A stretch of DNA of 64,000 nucleotides from Paraburkholderia nodosa DSM 21604 (GTDB lineage Bacteria > Pseudomonadota > Gammaproteobacteria > Burkholderiales > Burkholderiaceae), in the NCBI RefSeq assembly GCF_000519185.1, contig NZ_JAFA01000037.1, forward strand, positions 101-64,100, read 5' to 3'. Shown here in pieces: positions 53,448 through 62,425 of this stretch. Under the pieces are notes generated by a model. It searched no databases, was not told where the DNA came from, and saw nothing but the letters and a program-made list of their open reading frames with translations. The number at the start of each line of letters is the position of its first letter. The first letter of the stretch is position 1. A program made the position numbers and the translations under genes.

Positions 53448-54361
53448 TGGCCGAGGCCGACGGAGCCGGCGCGCCGCCAGCAGGCGAGCACGCGGCCAGT
53501 CACGCGGGCCACGCTGCCGGGCAAACGCCCGGTGAGGCGCTGACCACGCCCGCAACCGACTCGACGCCCGACACGGTCGACGGCGTCGCGTTCGCACGCC
53601 TTTACGGCGAGCCGCTCTTCAAGCTCCCGCAGGACCTCTACATCCCGCCGGACGCGCTCGAAGTCTTCCTCGAGACCTTCGAAGGCCCGCTCGACCTGCT
53701 GCTGTACCTCATCCGCAAGCAGAACTTCAACGTCCTCGACATCCCGATGGCGGATGTCACGACCCAGTACCTCGGCTATGTCGAGCAACTGCGCAAGACC
53801 AACCTCGAACTCGCAGCCGAATATCTGCTGATGGCGGCCATGCTCATCGAGATCAAGTCGCGCATGCTGCTGCCTGTAAAGAAGGCCGATACGGGCGAGG
53901 AAGCCGAGGACCCGCGCGCCGAACTCGTTCGCCGCCTGCTCGAATACGAGCAGATGAAGCTCGCCTCTCAGCGCCTGGATCAGTTGCCGCAGCTCGGCCG
54001 CGACTTCCTGCGCGCCGAGGTCTTTATCGAACAGAGCATCACCCCGCGCTTTCCCGACGTGGACAGCAACGACCTGCGCGCCGCGTGGGCCGACGTCATC
54101 AAGCGCGCGAAGCTCGTCCAGCACCACAAGATCTCGCGCGAGGAGCTCTCGGTGCGCGAGCACATGAGCATCATCCTGCGCCGGCTCCAGGGCGAGCGTT
54201 TCATGGAGTTCTCCGAGCTGTTCGACACCACGCGCGGCGTGCCCGTCGTGATCGTGAACTTCATCGCCATGCTGGAGCTGTCGCGCGAATCGCTCATCGA
54301 GATCACCCAGCCCGAGCCGTTCGCGCCGATTTACGTGCGGCTCGCGTATTTGCCGGCCTGA
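53447..54361 (+). CDS. scpA: Segregation and condensation protein A
   Basis: Kleisin subunit that links the SMC ATPase heads in bacterial condensin. 304 residues: an Ala/Gly/His-rich N-terminal extension (about 1-65), an N-terminal kleisin domain (FEGPLDLLLYLIRKQNFNVLDIPM) and a C-terminal winged helix (VREHMSIILRRLQGERFMEFSELF). The ATG shares bases with the preceding stop (TGATG). No scpB or smc gene is within the window. Confidence 0.94.
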   Translation: MAEADGAGAPPAGEHAASHAGHAAGQTPGEALTTPATDSTPDTVDGVAFARLYGEPLFKLPQDLYIPPDALEVFLETFEGPLDLLLYLIRKQNFNVLDIPMADVTTQYLGYVEQLRKTNLELAAEYLLMAAMLIEIKSRMLLPVKKADTGEEAEDPRAELVRRLLEYEQMKLASQRLDQLPQLGRDFLRAEVFIEQSITPRFPDVDSNDLRAAWADVIKRAKLVQHHKISREELSVREHMSIILRRLQGERFMEFSELFDTTRGVPVVIVNFIAMLELSRESLIEITQPEPFAPIYVRLAYLPA

Positions 54362-54677
54362 TTCCTGGCCCGCCCTTGCCCGGGCCCGCGCGCGGCGAGC
54401 CATTAAATAGGACCGCATCGCGCAGGACCCTCCGCCGGGCCGCACAGCGGAACGCCAGGACAACCCCCTACCCGAGGCGGGTGCGCCGCATGCACAAATC
54501 CACTACAATCGCCCGCGCCTGCCCGGTCTCGTCCCATATACGGGGCACACGAAACACTTGCCGCGCCATCCGCGCGGACCGGGCGCGCGACGTCCGCTCG
54601 CGGCCCTTCGTCCGGGTCTCTGGCTTGCGGCCGTGCCACCCAAGTCTTGCCCCGCGCGAGGCATAAAGCATCCGATC
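54362..54677 (+). other. Intergenic region between scpA and panC
   Basis: 316 bases. A TACAAT at 54504-54509 may be the panCD -10 element, without a clear -35. A 58-codon frame starting near 54490 has no ribosome-binding site or family and is not called. Confidence 0.5.
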
Positions 54678-55520
54678 ATGAAAGTCATTAGCTCGATTCA
54701 GGAATTGCGCGACCAGATGCGCGGCCAAAACCGCACCGCGTTCGTGCCGACCATGGGCAACCTGCACGAAGGCCATCTCTCGCTGATGCGCCTCGCGCGC
54801 CAGCACGGCGACCCGGTCGTGGCGAGTATCTTCGTCAACCGGCTGCAGTTCGGCCCGAACGAGGACTTCGACAAGTATCCGCGCACGCTTCAGGACGACA
54901 TCGAGAAGCTGCAGAAGGAAAACGTCTATGTGCTGTTCGCGCCGACCGAGCGCGACATGTATCCGCAGCCGCAGGAGTACCGCGTGCGCCCGCCGCACGA
55001 CCTGGGCGACATTCTGGAAGGCGAATTCCGCCCCGGCTTCTTCGAGGGCGTGTGCACGGTCGTCATGAAGCTGATGTCGTGCGTGCAGCCGCGCGTGGCC
55101 GTGTTCGGCAAGAAGGACTACCAGCAGCTCATGATCATGCGCGGGATGTGCCAGCAGTTCGCGCTGCCGACCGAGATCGTCGCCGCGGAAACCGTGCGCG
55201 ACACCAACGGCCTCGCGCTCAGCTCACGCAACCGCTATCTGAGCGACGCCGAGCGCGCCGAGGCGCCGCAACTGGCAGGCGTGCTGCGCGCGATCCGCGA
55301 GTCGGTGCTGTCGGGCCGCCGCGACTTCCAGCAGCTCGAACTCGACGCCATGGCGACGCTCGCCGCGCGCGGCTGGAAGCCCGACTACATTGCGATCCGC
55401 AAGCGCGCGAACCTGCTGCCGCCCGCGCCGGGCGTGGCTGGCGACGCCGAGTCGCCGCTCGTCGTGCTGGCTGCCGCCAGGCTCGGCGCGACGCGCCTGA
55501 TCGACAACCTCGAGATCTGA
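54678..55520 (+). CDS. panC: Pantothenate synthetase
   Basis: Joins pantoate and beta-alanine with ATP to make pantothenate. 280 residues. Nucleotidyltransferase motifs FVPTMGNLHEGHLSLMRLA (HxGH type), FVNRLQFGPNEDFDKYPRT, FGKKDYQQLMIM and the KMSKS-like LSSRNRYLS are intact. It lies 98 bases upstream of panD, which supplies its beta-alanine, so the pair form a pathway unit. Confidence 0.95.
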   Translation: MKVISSIQELRDQMRGQNRTAFVPTMGNLHEGHLSLMRLARQHGDPVVASIFVNRLQFGPNEDFDKYPRTLQDDIEKLQKENVYVLFAPTERDMYPQPQEYRVRPPHDLGDILEGEFRPGFFEGVCTVVMKLMSCVQPRVAVFGKKDYQQLMIMRGMCQQFALPTEIVAAETVRDTNGLALSSRNRYLSDAERAEAPQLAGVLRAIRESVLSGRRDFQQLELDAMATLAARGWKPDYIAIRKRANLLPPAPGVAGDAESPLVVLAAARLGATRLIDNLEI

Positions 55521-55618
55521 GGCCCGCGGGCGGCCGCGCCGTCCCGCTTTCACCCGATAACCCCAGATTCCGCCTACCCGCGGCGGGCCGCGCGCCCGTC
55601 CGCCTGAGGAGACCCTCC

Positions 55619-56005
55619 ATGCAACGCCATATGCTCAAGTCGAAGATCCACCGCGTCGCGGTCACGCACTGCGAGCTGCACTACGAAGGCTCGTGCGCCA
55701 TCGACGAAAACCTGCTCGAAGCGGCGAACATCGTCGAAAACGAGCGCATCGACATCTGGAACATCAACAATGGCGAGCGCTTCACGACCTACGCGATCAA
55801 GGGCGAGCGCGGCAGCGGCATGATCTCGCTGAACGGCTCGGCCGCGCGCCGCGCACAACTGGGCGACCTCGTGATCATCGCGGCCTTCGCGAACGTGGAA
55901 GAGGAAGAGCTCAAGGCCGGCTGGAAGCCGGACCTCGTGTTCGTGGACGAGAACAACCGCATCAAGGGCAGCCGCGACCACGTGCCCACGCAAAGCTGGA
56001 GCTAA
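55619..56005 (+). CDS. panD: Aspartate 1-decarboxylase
   Basis: Makes beta-alanine from aspartate. The 128-residue proenzyme cleaves itself between Gly24 and Ser25 (YEGSC) to create the pyruvoyl cofactor. Also visible are Lys9, Tyr58 in FTTYAIKGERGSG and the NGSAARRAQLGD block. Start ATG 55619 follows GAGGAGA at about 55606-55612. Confidence 0.96.
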   Translation: MQRHMLKSKIHRVAVTHCELHYEGSCAIDENLLEAANIVENERIDIWNINNGERFTTYAIKGERGSGMISLNGSAARRAQLGDLVIIAAFANVEEEELKAGWKPDLVFVDENNRIKGSRDHVPTQSWS

Positions 56006-56059
56006 AACGCGGGCCTGGCCGGCGCGGCTCATCGGGCCCGCGCCGCCGTCCCTGCGCGC

Positions 56060-56686
56060 TTATTTGCCGTCGACCCAGCCGAGAATCGACTGCCACTGGT
56101 CGAGGTCCTTCTCGACCCGGCTCTTCGCGACGTCCCACAGCGTGAGGCCGTGCGCAGCGAGCTGCACGTAGTTCTGCGTGTCGCGCAGATAGCCCAGCAC
56201 GGGCAGCTCCAGGCCTTCGACGAAGCGCTGCAGCTGCTCGGCCGAGCGCGTGCGCGCGTCCACCCGCATGCCCACCACGCCCACCTGGATCGCGCCCTTG
56301 CGCACGGCCTTTTCCTTGGCCAGGCGGTTCAGGAAGTCCTGGGTGGCGAGAATGTCGAACATCGAGGGCTGCAGCGGCACGATCACCCTGTCCGCCAGCT
56401 CGATGATCGCCCCGAGCCGGTTGCCATGCAGGCCGGCGGGCGTGTCGATGACTGCGTGCTCGAGCCCTTTGGGCGGCTTTGCCGGGTCGTCCAGATCGAC
56501 CTGCCAGCTTTCGATGGCCGGCAGCGTCGCGGGCCGCAGATCGAGCCAGGCGTGCGAGGACTGCTGCCGGTCGAGGTCCGCGAGCGCCACCCACTCGCCC
56601 TGCGCGGCGAAATAACCGGCCAGATTGGTGGACAGCGTGCTCTTTCCCACGCCGCCCTTGGGATTCGCCACCACGATTACCGTCAT
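56060..56686 (-). CDS. Orphan ParA/MinD-like ATPase
   Basis: 208 residues with a deviant Walker A KGGVGKST (10-17), Walker A' ALADLDRQQSS and Walker B AVIDTPAG. The short length and lack of an N-terminal helix-turn-helix match small orphan ParA proteins that position cellular cargo. No ParB or obvious cargo gene is adjacent; it lies convergent with panD and divergent from the thioesterase gene. Cargo unknown. Confidence 0.88.
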   Translation of the reverse strand: MTVIVVANPKGGVGKSTLSTNLAGYFAAQGEWVALADLDRQQSSHAWLDLRPATLPAIESWQVDLDDPAKPPKGLEHAVIDTPAGLHGNRLGAIIELADRVIVPLQPSMFDILATQDFLNRLAKEKAVRKGAIQVGVVGMRVDARTRSAEQLQRFVEGLELPVLGYLRDTQNYVQLAAHGLTLWDVAKSRVEKDLDQWQSILGWVDGK

Positions 56687-56895
56687 GAATGCTCCCGTCA
56701 GGATGGCTGGCGCATGGCCAGCCGGATTGCCGTGATTTTGCGTGATGCGTTGTTCGATACCTGGCGAGGCGCCTTGCAGACGAACCGGCGCCCCGAATCA
56801 ACCGTCCGATATTATCGGCAAATTGCGCGCCGCCGAAGCCCCCTCGCGAGCGCGCACCCGCAATGTTCATATCAAATCAAGGAGACTGACCGAGC

Positions 56896-57315
56896 ATGAG
56901 CACGCTACGCCACGACATCACGATCGAATCCCTGCTCGAGAGACAGCGCGGCCGCCTGCCCGATTTGCTGGGCTTTCGCCCGCTGGTCCTCGAGCAAGGC
57001 CTGCTGCGCGCCGAACTCGACGTGCGCAGCGACCTGCTCGCCCCCAATGGCTTCCTGCACGCCGCCACGGTAATCGGCCTCGCCGACACGGCCTGCGGCT
57101 ACGCCTGCCTCGCGCACCTGCCGCCCAACGCGAAGAACTTCACGACCATCGAGATCAAGAGCAATCATCTCAGCACCGCGCGCGAAGGCACGATCTCGGC
57201 CGTGGCGAAGGGCGTGCACCTCGGGCGCAGCACCCAGGTCTGGGACGCCACCGTGAGCGGCCCGGACGGCAAGACCATCGCGCTGTTCCGCTGTACGCAG
57301 ATGGTGCTTTACTGA
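56896..57315 (+). CDS. PaaI-family hotdog thioesterase
   Basis: 139-residue acyl-CoA thioesterase. The hotdog motif NGFLHAATVIGLADTACGYA includes the catalytic acid in LADTACG; the FTTIEIKSNHLSTAREG strand follows. Substrate unknown; it lies 17 bases from the convergent cobQ stop, with no terminator visible between. Confidence 0.88.
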   Translation: MSTLRHDITIESLLERQRGRLPDLLGFRPLVLEQGLLRAELDVRSDLLAPNGFLHAATVIGLADTACGYACLAHLPPNAKNFTTIEIKSNHLSTAREGTISAVAKGVHLGRSTQVWDATVSGPDGKTIALFRCTQMVLY

Positions 57316-57332
57316 GCCGGTCAGCCGCGCTT

Positions 57333-58862
57333 TTAGCCGATTACGCCGAACACCTTCTCCAGATCGAGGCTCGCCGCGAGCGTGTCCGCGAGCCGCTCCA
57401 GCGACGCCTCGCGCAACGCCGGATAGTCCACCGCGCGCGCCTGCGCGAGCCCGGCCCAGCGCAAGAGCGCCGCGCACGCCTGCGGCGTGTCGAACAGGCC
57501 GTGCACATAGGTCGCGAGAATCTGGCCATCCGCCGAGCGCGCGCCATCGGGGCGCGTCGCCCCCTCGTCGCCTACAGCAAGCCATAGCGCGGGCGATTCG
57601 AGCGAGCGTCCGCGCGTCTCGCCCATATGGATTTCGTAGCCCGCCACGCGCGCCGGGCCCGCGACCGTATCTCCATCCGCGCCTTCCAGCGCGAGCGCGC
57701 CCGTCACGTTCTTCAAGGTCTTTTCGCGCGTGAGCACGGTCTCGTAGTCGAGCCAGCCGAAGCCCTCGACCGCGCCCGGCTCGCCCTCCACGCCATGCGG
57801 ATCGGCAATCGCGCGCCCGAGCATCTGCATGCCGCCGCAAATGCCGATCACGCGCCCGCCATAGCGCAGATGCCGCGCGAGCGCCGTCTCCCAGCCCTGG
57901 GCGCGCAGCCACGCGAGGTCGTCGCACACGTTCTTCGAGCCCGGCAGGATCACGAGATCGGAGGCGGGCGGCGCTTCGCCCGTGCGCACATAGGTGAAAT
58001 CGACCTGTGGATGCGCGCGTAGGGCGTCGAAGTCAGTGTGGTTGCTGATGTGCGGCAGCGCCGGCACGATCACGCGCAGCGTCTCGCCGCCAGCCTGTGC
58101 GCCGCTGTGGGCCGCGCCGGGCAGCATGTCCTCGGCGTCGAGCGTGAGGCCGTGCAGATACGGCACGACGCCCAGCACCGGCTTGCCCGTCTGCTGCTCG
58201 AGCCAGGCGAGGCCGGGTTCCAGCAGCGTGCGGTCGCCGCGAAAGCGGTTGATGACGAAACCTTTGATTCGCGCGCGCTCGCTCTCCGAAAGACAGGCCA
58301 GCGTGCCGATCAGATGCGCGAACACGCCGCCCCGGTCGATGTCGGCCACGAGCACGACCGGGCAATCGACCGCCTCGGCAAAACCCATGTTCGCGATGTC
58401 GTTGGCGCGCAGGTTGACTTCGGCGGGGCTGCCCGCGCCTTCCACGAACACCGTGTCATAGCGCGCGCGCAGACGCGCATAGGACGCCAGCACGGCCTCG
58501 CGCGCGAGCGGCTTGTAGTCCTGGTACGCGCGCGCGCCCAGGTTCATGCGCGCCTTGCCGTGGATGATGACCTGCGAGCCGAGGTCGCTATTGGGTTTGA
58601 GCAGCACCGGATTGAGGTCGGTATGCGCCTCGATGCCGGCGGCGACGGCCTGCAGCGCCTGGGCGCGGCCGATCTCGCCGCCGTCCACGGTCACGGCGCT
58701 GTTGAGCGCCATGTTCTGCGGCTTGAACGGCGCGACGCGCGCCCCCGCGCGGCGCGCGAGGCGGCACAGGCCGGCGACGAGCGTGCTCTTGCCGGCGTCG
58801 GAGGTCGTGCCCTGGATCATCAGCGTGCCGGTGGGTACGCGGGCGGGTAGCGTGGCGGTCAT
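57333..58862 (-). CDS. cobQ: Adenosylcobyric acid synthase (glutamine-hydrolysing)
   Basis: Amidates four carboxylates of adenosylcobyrinate diamide using glutamine and ATP. 509 residues. N-terminal dethiobiotin-synthetase-like ATPase with MIQGTTSDAGKSTLVAGLCR; C-terminal type-I-like glutaminase with nucleophile Cys in VIGICGGMQML and His in ATYVHGLFD. Start 58862 gives MTATLPARVPTG just before the P-loop; a longer in-frame start lacks support. Divergent from cobU across 129 bases. Confidence 0.95.
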   Translation of the reverse strand: MTATLPARVPTGTLMIQGTTSDAGKSTLVAGLCRLARRAGARVAPFKPQNMALNSAVTVDGGEIGRAQALQAVAAGIEAHTDLNPVLLKPNSDLGSQVIIHGKARMNLGARAYQDYKPLAREAVLASYARLRARYDTVFVEGAGSPAEVNLRANDIANMGFAEAVDCPVVLVADIDRGGVFAHLIGTLACLSESERARIKGFVINRFRGDRTLLEPGLAWLEQQTGKPVLGVVPYLHGLTLDAEDMLPGAAHSGAQAGGETLRVIVPALPHISNHTDFDALRAHPQVDFTYVRTGEAPPASDLVILPGSKNVCDDLAWLRAQGWETALARHLRYGGRVIGICGGMQMLGRAIADPHGVEGEPGAVEGFGWLDYETVLTREKTLKNVTGALALEGADGDTVAGPARVAGYEIHMGETRGRSLESPALWLAVGDEGATRPDGARSADGQILATYVHGLFDTPQACAALLRWAGLAQARAVDYPALREASLERLADTLAASLDLEKVFGVIG

Positions 58863-58991
58863 GAAGCGCTTGGGTGGGCGGCGAAGGCGAACGCGCATTA
58901 TCCCATCGCCCCGCCGCCCGATGCAGGACCACGGCGCGACATTGGCCGAACGGACAACGGCGGGCCTGAGCGCAGCCGTTACAATCACGCG

Positions 58992-59546
58992 ATGAATTCG
59001 CGCGATCTCACCTTCATCGTCGGCGGCGCGCGCTCGGGCAAGAGCGCGCACGCCGAACGCCTCGCCGCCGCGAGCGGCCTGCCGGTCACGTATATCGCCA
59101 CCGCGCGCGTGACGGCCGACATCGAGTTCGCCGAGCGCATCGGCCACCACCGCGCGCGCCGGCCTGCGCACTGGGCGCTCGCCGAGGCGCCGCTCGATCT
59201 CGCTCTCGCCCTCGACGCAGCAGCGGCGCCCGGCCAGTGCGTGCTGATCGATTGCCTCACGCTGTGGCTCGCGAACCTGCTTTGCCCCGCCGACTCCGAA
59301 GCGCCGCTGCCCGACTGGCGCGAGCGCCTCGACGCCTTCGCCGCCGCCTGCGAGCGCGCGCAAGGCACGGTGCTCGTGGTGAGCAACGAGATCGGCATGG
59401 GCGTCGTGCCGATGGGCGCGGCCACGCGCCTTTACGTCGACGAACTCGGCCGCCTCAATCAGCGCATCGCGGCGCTCGCCGACCGCGCCACGCTCGTCGC
59501 CGCAGGCCTGCCTCTGGTGCTCAAAGCGCCGCGCGGGACCTCATGA
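58992..59546 (+). CDS. cobU: Adenosylcobinamide kinase / guanylyltransferase
   Basis: Phosphorylates adenosylcobinamide and adds GMP. 184 residues; P-loop GGARSGKSAHAE near residues 11-22, the guanylylated His in GHHRARRP, and the C-terminal VSNEIGMGVVPMG. A TACAAT hexamer at 58980-58985 lies only six bases before the ATG and there is no Shine-Dalgarno sequence, so the mRNA may be leaderless. Overlaps cbiB by ATGA. Confidence 0.94.
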   Translation: MNSRDLTFIVGGARSGKSAHAERLAAASGLPVTYIATARVTADIEFAERIGHHRARRPAHWALAEAPLDLALALDAAAAPGQCVLIDCLTLWLANLLCPADSEAPLPDWRERLDAFAAACERAQGTVLVVSNEIGMGVVPMGAATRLYVDELGRLNQRIAALADRATLVAAGLPLVLKAPRGTS

Positions 59547-60481
59547 TGCTCTCGCTACCCGTCACCGCCGCGCTCGCCGTGGCCGGCGTCGCCGTGGACC
59601 GCTGGCTCGGCGAGCCGCGACGCGCCCACCCGCTCGTCGCTTTCGGCCGCTACGCGAACCGCCTCGAAGCGCGCTTGAACATAGGCCGCCGCGGCCGTCC
59701 GCTCGGCCTCGTCGCATGGCTCGCCGCCGTTGCGCCGCCCGTCGTCGTCGCCGCGCTGCTGTGCGCGCTGCTGCCCTGGCCGCTCGCCTGGGCGCTCCAC
59801 GTCGCGCTGCTCTGGTTCGCGCTCGGCGCGCGCAGCCTCACGGAGCACATCGCGCCGATCGGCGCCGCGCTCGCCCGGCGCGACCTCGCAGCCGCGCGCG
59901 AGTTGACGGGCCGCATCGTCTCGCGCGACACAGCCGGGGCAGACGCCACCGCGCTCTCGCGTGCGGCCGTCGAATCGGCGCTCGAAAACGGCAACGACGC
60001 GATCTTCGGCGCGCTGTTCTGGTTCGCGATCGCGGGCGGCCCGGGCGCCCTCGCGTTCCGTCTCGCCAACACGCTCGATGCCATGTGGGGCTACCGCACG
60101 CCGCGCTTCCTGCGCTTTGGCTGGGCGGCCGCGCGCATCGACGACGTACTCAACTGGATTCCCGCGCGCCTCACGGCCGCGAGCTACGCGCTGCTCGGCG
60201 ATACGCGCATGGCGCTGCGCTGCTGGCGCGAACAGGCGCATCGCTGGGAGAGCCCGAACGCGGGCCCGGTGATGGCCTCCGGCGCAGGCAGCCTGAACGT
60301 GCTGCTGGGCGGCGCGGCCGTTTACCACGGCATGCTCGAGGAGCGCCCGGCGCTCGGCGCGGGCTCGCCGCCGCGCGCGCAGCATGTGGATGCGGCTCTG
60401 CGGCTCGTCGAGCGCACCACCATTTTGTGGCTCGCGGCGCTGCTCGCACTGGCCTTCGTGAGCGTAGCGACCCATGTCTGA
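59543..60481 (+). CDS. cbiB: Adenosylcobinamide-phosphate synthase CbiB
   Basis: Attaches aminopropanol phosphate to adenosylcobyric acid. 312-residue inner-membrane protein with several helices; conserved blocks RWLGEPRRAHPLVAFGR, RDTAGADATALSRAAVES, ENGNDAIFGALFWFAI and SPNAGPVMASGAGSL. The start overlaps the cobU stop (ATGA, 59543-59546), and its end overlaps cobD by eight bases. Confidence 0.94.
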   Translation: MMLSLPVTAALAVAGVAVDRWLGEPRRAHPLVAFGRYANRLEARLNIGRRGRPLGLVAWLAAVAPPVVVAALLCALLPWPLAWALHVALLWFALGARSLTEHIAPIGAALARRDLAAARELTGRIVSRDTAGADATALSRAAVESALENGNDAIFGALFWFAIAGGPGALAFRLANTLDAMWGYRTPRFLRFGWAAARIDDVLNWIPARLTAASYALLGDTRMALRCWREQAHRWESPNAGPVMASGAGSLNVLLGGAAVYHGMLEERPALGAGSPPRAQHVDAALRLVERTTILWLAALLALAFVSVATHV

Positions 60482-61499
60482 GCAGCCAACCGCACTCGTC
60501 GCGCACGGCGGTAATCTGCACGAAGCCGCACAGCGTTACGGCATCGCCTGGGACGCGTGGATCGACCTCTCCACCGGCATCAATCCGCATGGCTACCCCG
60601 TGCCGCCGGTGCCGCCCACGGCATGGCGGCGCCTGCCCGACGACGGCGACGGCTTCGCCGCGTGCGCCGCGCGCTACTACGGCGCACCCGATGCCCGCCA
60701 CGTCTTGCCGGTGGCGGGCAGTCAGGCCGCGATCCGCGCGCTGCCGGCGCTGCTGCCGAGTGCACGTGTCGCGATTGCACCGCTCACCTACGGCGAGTAC
60801 GCACCGGCGTTCGCGCGCGCGGGCCATGAGATCGTGCCGCTCGACGTCATGCAGGACACGCTGCCCGATACCGTCACGCATGCCGTCGTGGTGAATCCGA
60901 ACAATCCGACGGCCACGCATCTTGCTGCCGACCGCCTGCTGCATTGGCATGCACAACTCGCGGCGCGCGGCGGCACGCTGATCGTCGACGAAGCCTTTGC
61001 CGATGCGTTCGGCCACGAGCGATCCGAAACGCTTGCGCACGCAACCCGCCGCGCAGGACTCGTCGTGCTGCGCTCGCCCGGCAAGTTCTTCGGGCTCGCG
61101 GGCGCGCGCTGCGGATTCGCGCTCGGCGCACCTGCCCTGCTGGCCGCGTTGCGCGCGAGTCTGGGCGCGTGGACCGTGAGCGGGCCGGCGCGCCACGCCG
61201 TCACCCATGCATTCGAAGACAGCGCGTGGCAGAACGAGGCGCGCATTCGCCTCGCCGCCGAAAGCGCGCGCCTCGTCGCGCTGTTGCGCGTTCACGGCTT
61301 CACGCTGCACGCCACGCCACTGTTTGCGTGGATCACGGACCCTCGCGCGCCGGCGCTGCAGGACGCCCTCGCGCGCCACGCCGTGTGGACGCGCCGCTTC
61401 GACGCGCCGGCCAGCCTGCGCTTTGGCCTGCCCGCGTCCGAAGACGAATGGCAGCGCTTCGAAAGCGCACTCGGGCAAGCCATGCGGACGATCGGCTGA
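60474..61499 (+). CDS. cobD: L-threonine-O-3-phosphate decarboxylase
   Basis: PLP enzyme that makes the aminopropanol phosphate used by CbiB. 341 residues; fold-I aminotransferase type with NPNNPTATH, IVDEAFADAF and PLP Lys in RSPGKFFGLAGARCGF. N-terminus HGGNLHEAAQRYG and DLSTGINPHGYP are family marks. Named CobC in the Pseudomonas denitrificans scheme. Overlaps both neighbours, indicating tight coupling. Confidence 0.92.
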   Translation: MSEQPTALVAHGGNLHEAAQRYGIAWDAWIDLSTGINPHGYPVPPVPPTAWRRLPDDGDGFAACAARYYGAPDARHVLPVAGSQAAIRALPALLPSARVAIAPLTYGEYAPAFARAGHEIVPLDVMQDTLPDTVTHAVVVNPNNPTATHLAADRLLHWHAQLAARGGTLIVDEAFADAFGHERSETLAHATRRAGLVVLRSPGKFFGLAGARCGFALGAPALLAALRASLGAWTVSGPARHAVTHAFEDSAWQNEARIRLAAESARLVALLRVHGFTLHATPLFAWITDPRAPALQDALARHAVWTRRFDAPASLRFGLPASEDEWQRFESALGQAMRTIG

Positions 61500-62407
61500 T
61501 GCGCGCAGCCGCCATGGCGCTGGCACTGCTGGTCGCGACGATCCTGCCGTGCGCCGCGCATGCGACCGTCACCGCCATCGACGACGCCGGCAACACCGTC
61601 ACCCTCCCCGCGCCTGCGCAGCGCGTGGTGAGCCTCGCGCCCCACATGACCGAGCTGCTCTATGCCGCGGGCGGCGGCGCGAAAGTGGTCGGCGCCGTGG
61701 CCTACAGCGACTACCCGCCCGACGCGCAAAAGGTGCCGCGCGTGGGCGACAATCGCGCGCTCGACCTCGAGCGCATCGCCGCGCTCAAGCCCGACCTCAT
61801 CGTGGTCTGGCGTCACGGCAACGCGCAGCAACAGCTCGATCGTCTGCGCGCGCTGCACATCCCCCTCTTTTTCAGCGAGCCGCATAAGCTCGACGACGTC
61901 GCGACCTCGCTCATGCGCCTCGGCGTGCTGCTCGGCACCGAAGACACCGCGCAGGCCGCCGCGACTGTTTATCGCCGTGACATCGCGCAGCTGCGCGCAC
62001 GCTATGCGCAGCGCGCACCCGTGAGCGTGTTCTACGAAGTCTGGGATCAGCCGCTGATGACCCTCAACGGCTCGCACATGATCAGCGACGTGATCGCGCT
62101 CTGCGGCGGCCGCAACGTGTTCGCGGCGCTCGAACCGCTCGTGCCGACGGTAACGACTGAAGCCGTCCTCGCCGCCAATCCCGATGCGATCGTCACCGCG
62201 TCACAGGGCGCGACCTCGCCGGACCGCCCGCTGCCGAGCCTCGAGCGCTGGCGCGCCTGGCCCGCGCTAGCCGCGGTTGCGCATGGCAATCTCTTCGCCA
62301 TCGACGGCGATCTGCTCACGCGCCCCGCGCCGCGCATCGCCCTGGGCGCGGCGCAGTTGTGCAAGGATCTCGACCTCGCCCGCTCGCGCAACGCCGCGGC
62401 GCATTGA
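61499..62407 (+). CDS. btuF: Periplasmic cobalamin-binding protein BtuF-like
   Basis: Solute-binding protein of a corrinoid importer, 302 residues with a signal peptide ending AHA (about residue 22). Class III binding protein fold: RVVSLAPHMTELLYAAGGG, AVAYSDYPPDAQKVPRVGD and LKPDLIVVWR. The start overlaps the cobD stop as TGATG. btuC and btuD are not in the window, so the importer is completed elsewhere or it serves another transporter. Confidence 0.88.
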   Translation: MRAAAMALALLVATILPCAAHATVTAIDDAGNTVTLPAPAQRVVSLAPHMTELLYAAGGGAKVVGAVAYSDYPPDAQKVPRVGDNRALDLERIAALKPDLIVVWRHGNAQQQLDRLRALHIPLFFSEPHKLDDVATSLMRLGVLLGTEDTAQAAATVYRRDIAQLRARYAQRAPVSVFYEVWDQPLMTLNGSHMISDVIALCGGRNVFAALEPLVPTVTTEAVLAANPDAIVTASQGATSPDRPLPSLERWRAWPALAAVAHGNLFAIDGDLLTRPAPRIALGAAQLCKDLDLARSRNAAAH

Positions 62408-62425
62408 TTCGCTATCCTCAGCGAC

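Noticed and set aside
54490..54666. Short frame starting MHKSTTIARACP upstream of panC
   Set aside because: No ribosome-binding site, no family, and overlaps the probable panC promoter hexamer; composition fits non-coding DNA.
56006..56059. GCGGGCC/GGCCCGC pairing between panD and the ParA gene as a terminator
   Set aside because: Long loop and no T run on either strand; pairing of this length is common in such GC-rich DNA.
58863..58991. Possible cobalamin riboswitch in the cobQ-cobU gap
   Set aside because: Only 129 bases are available and no B12-box-like sequence or the required multi-helix layout was found.
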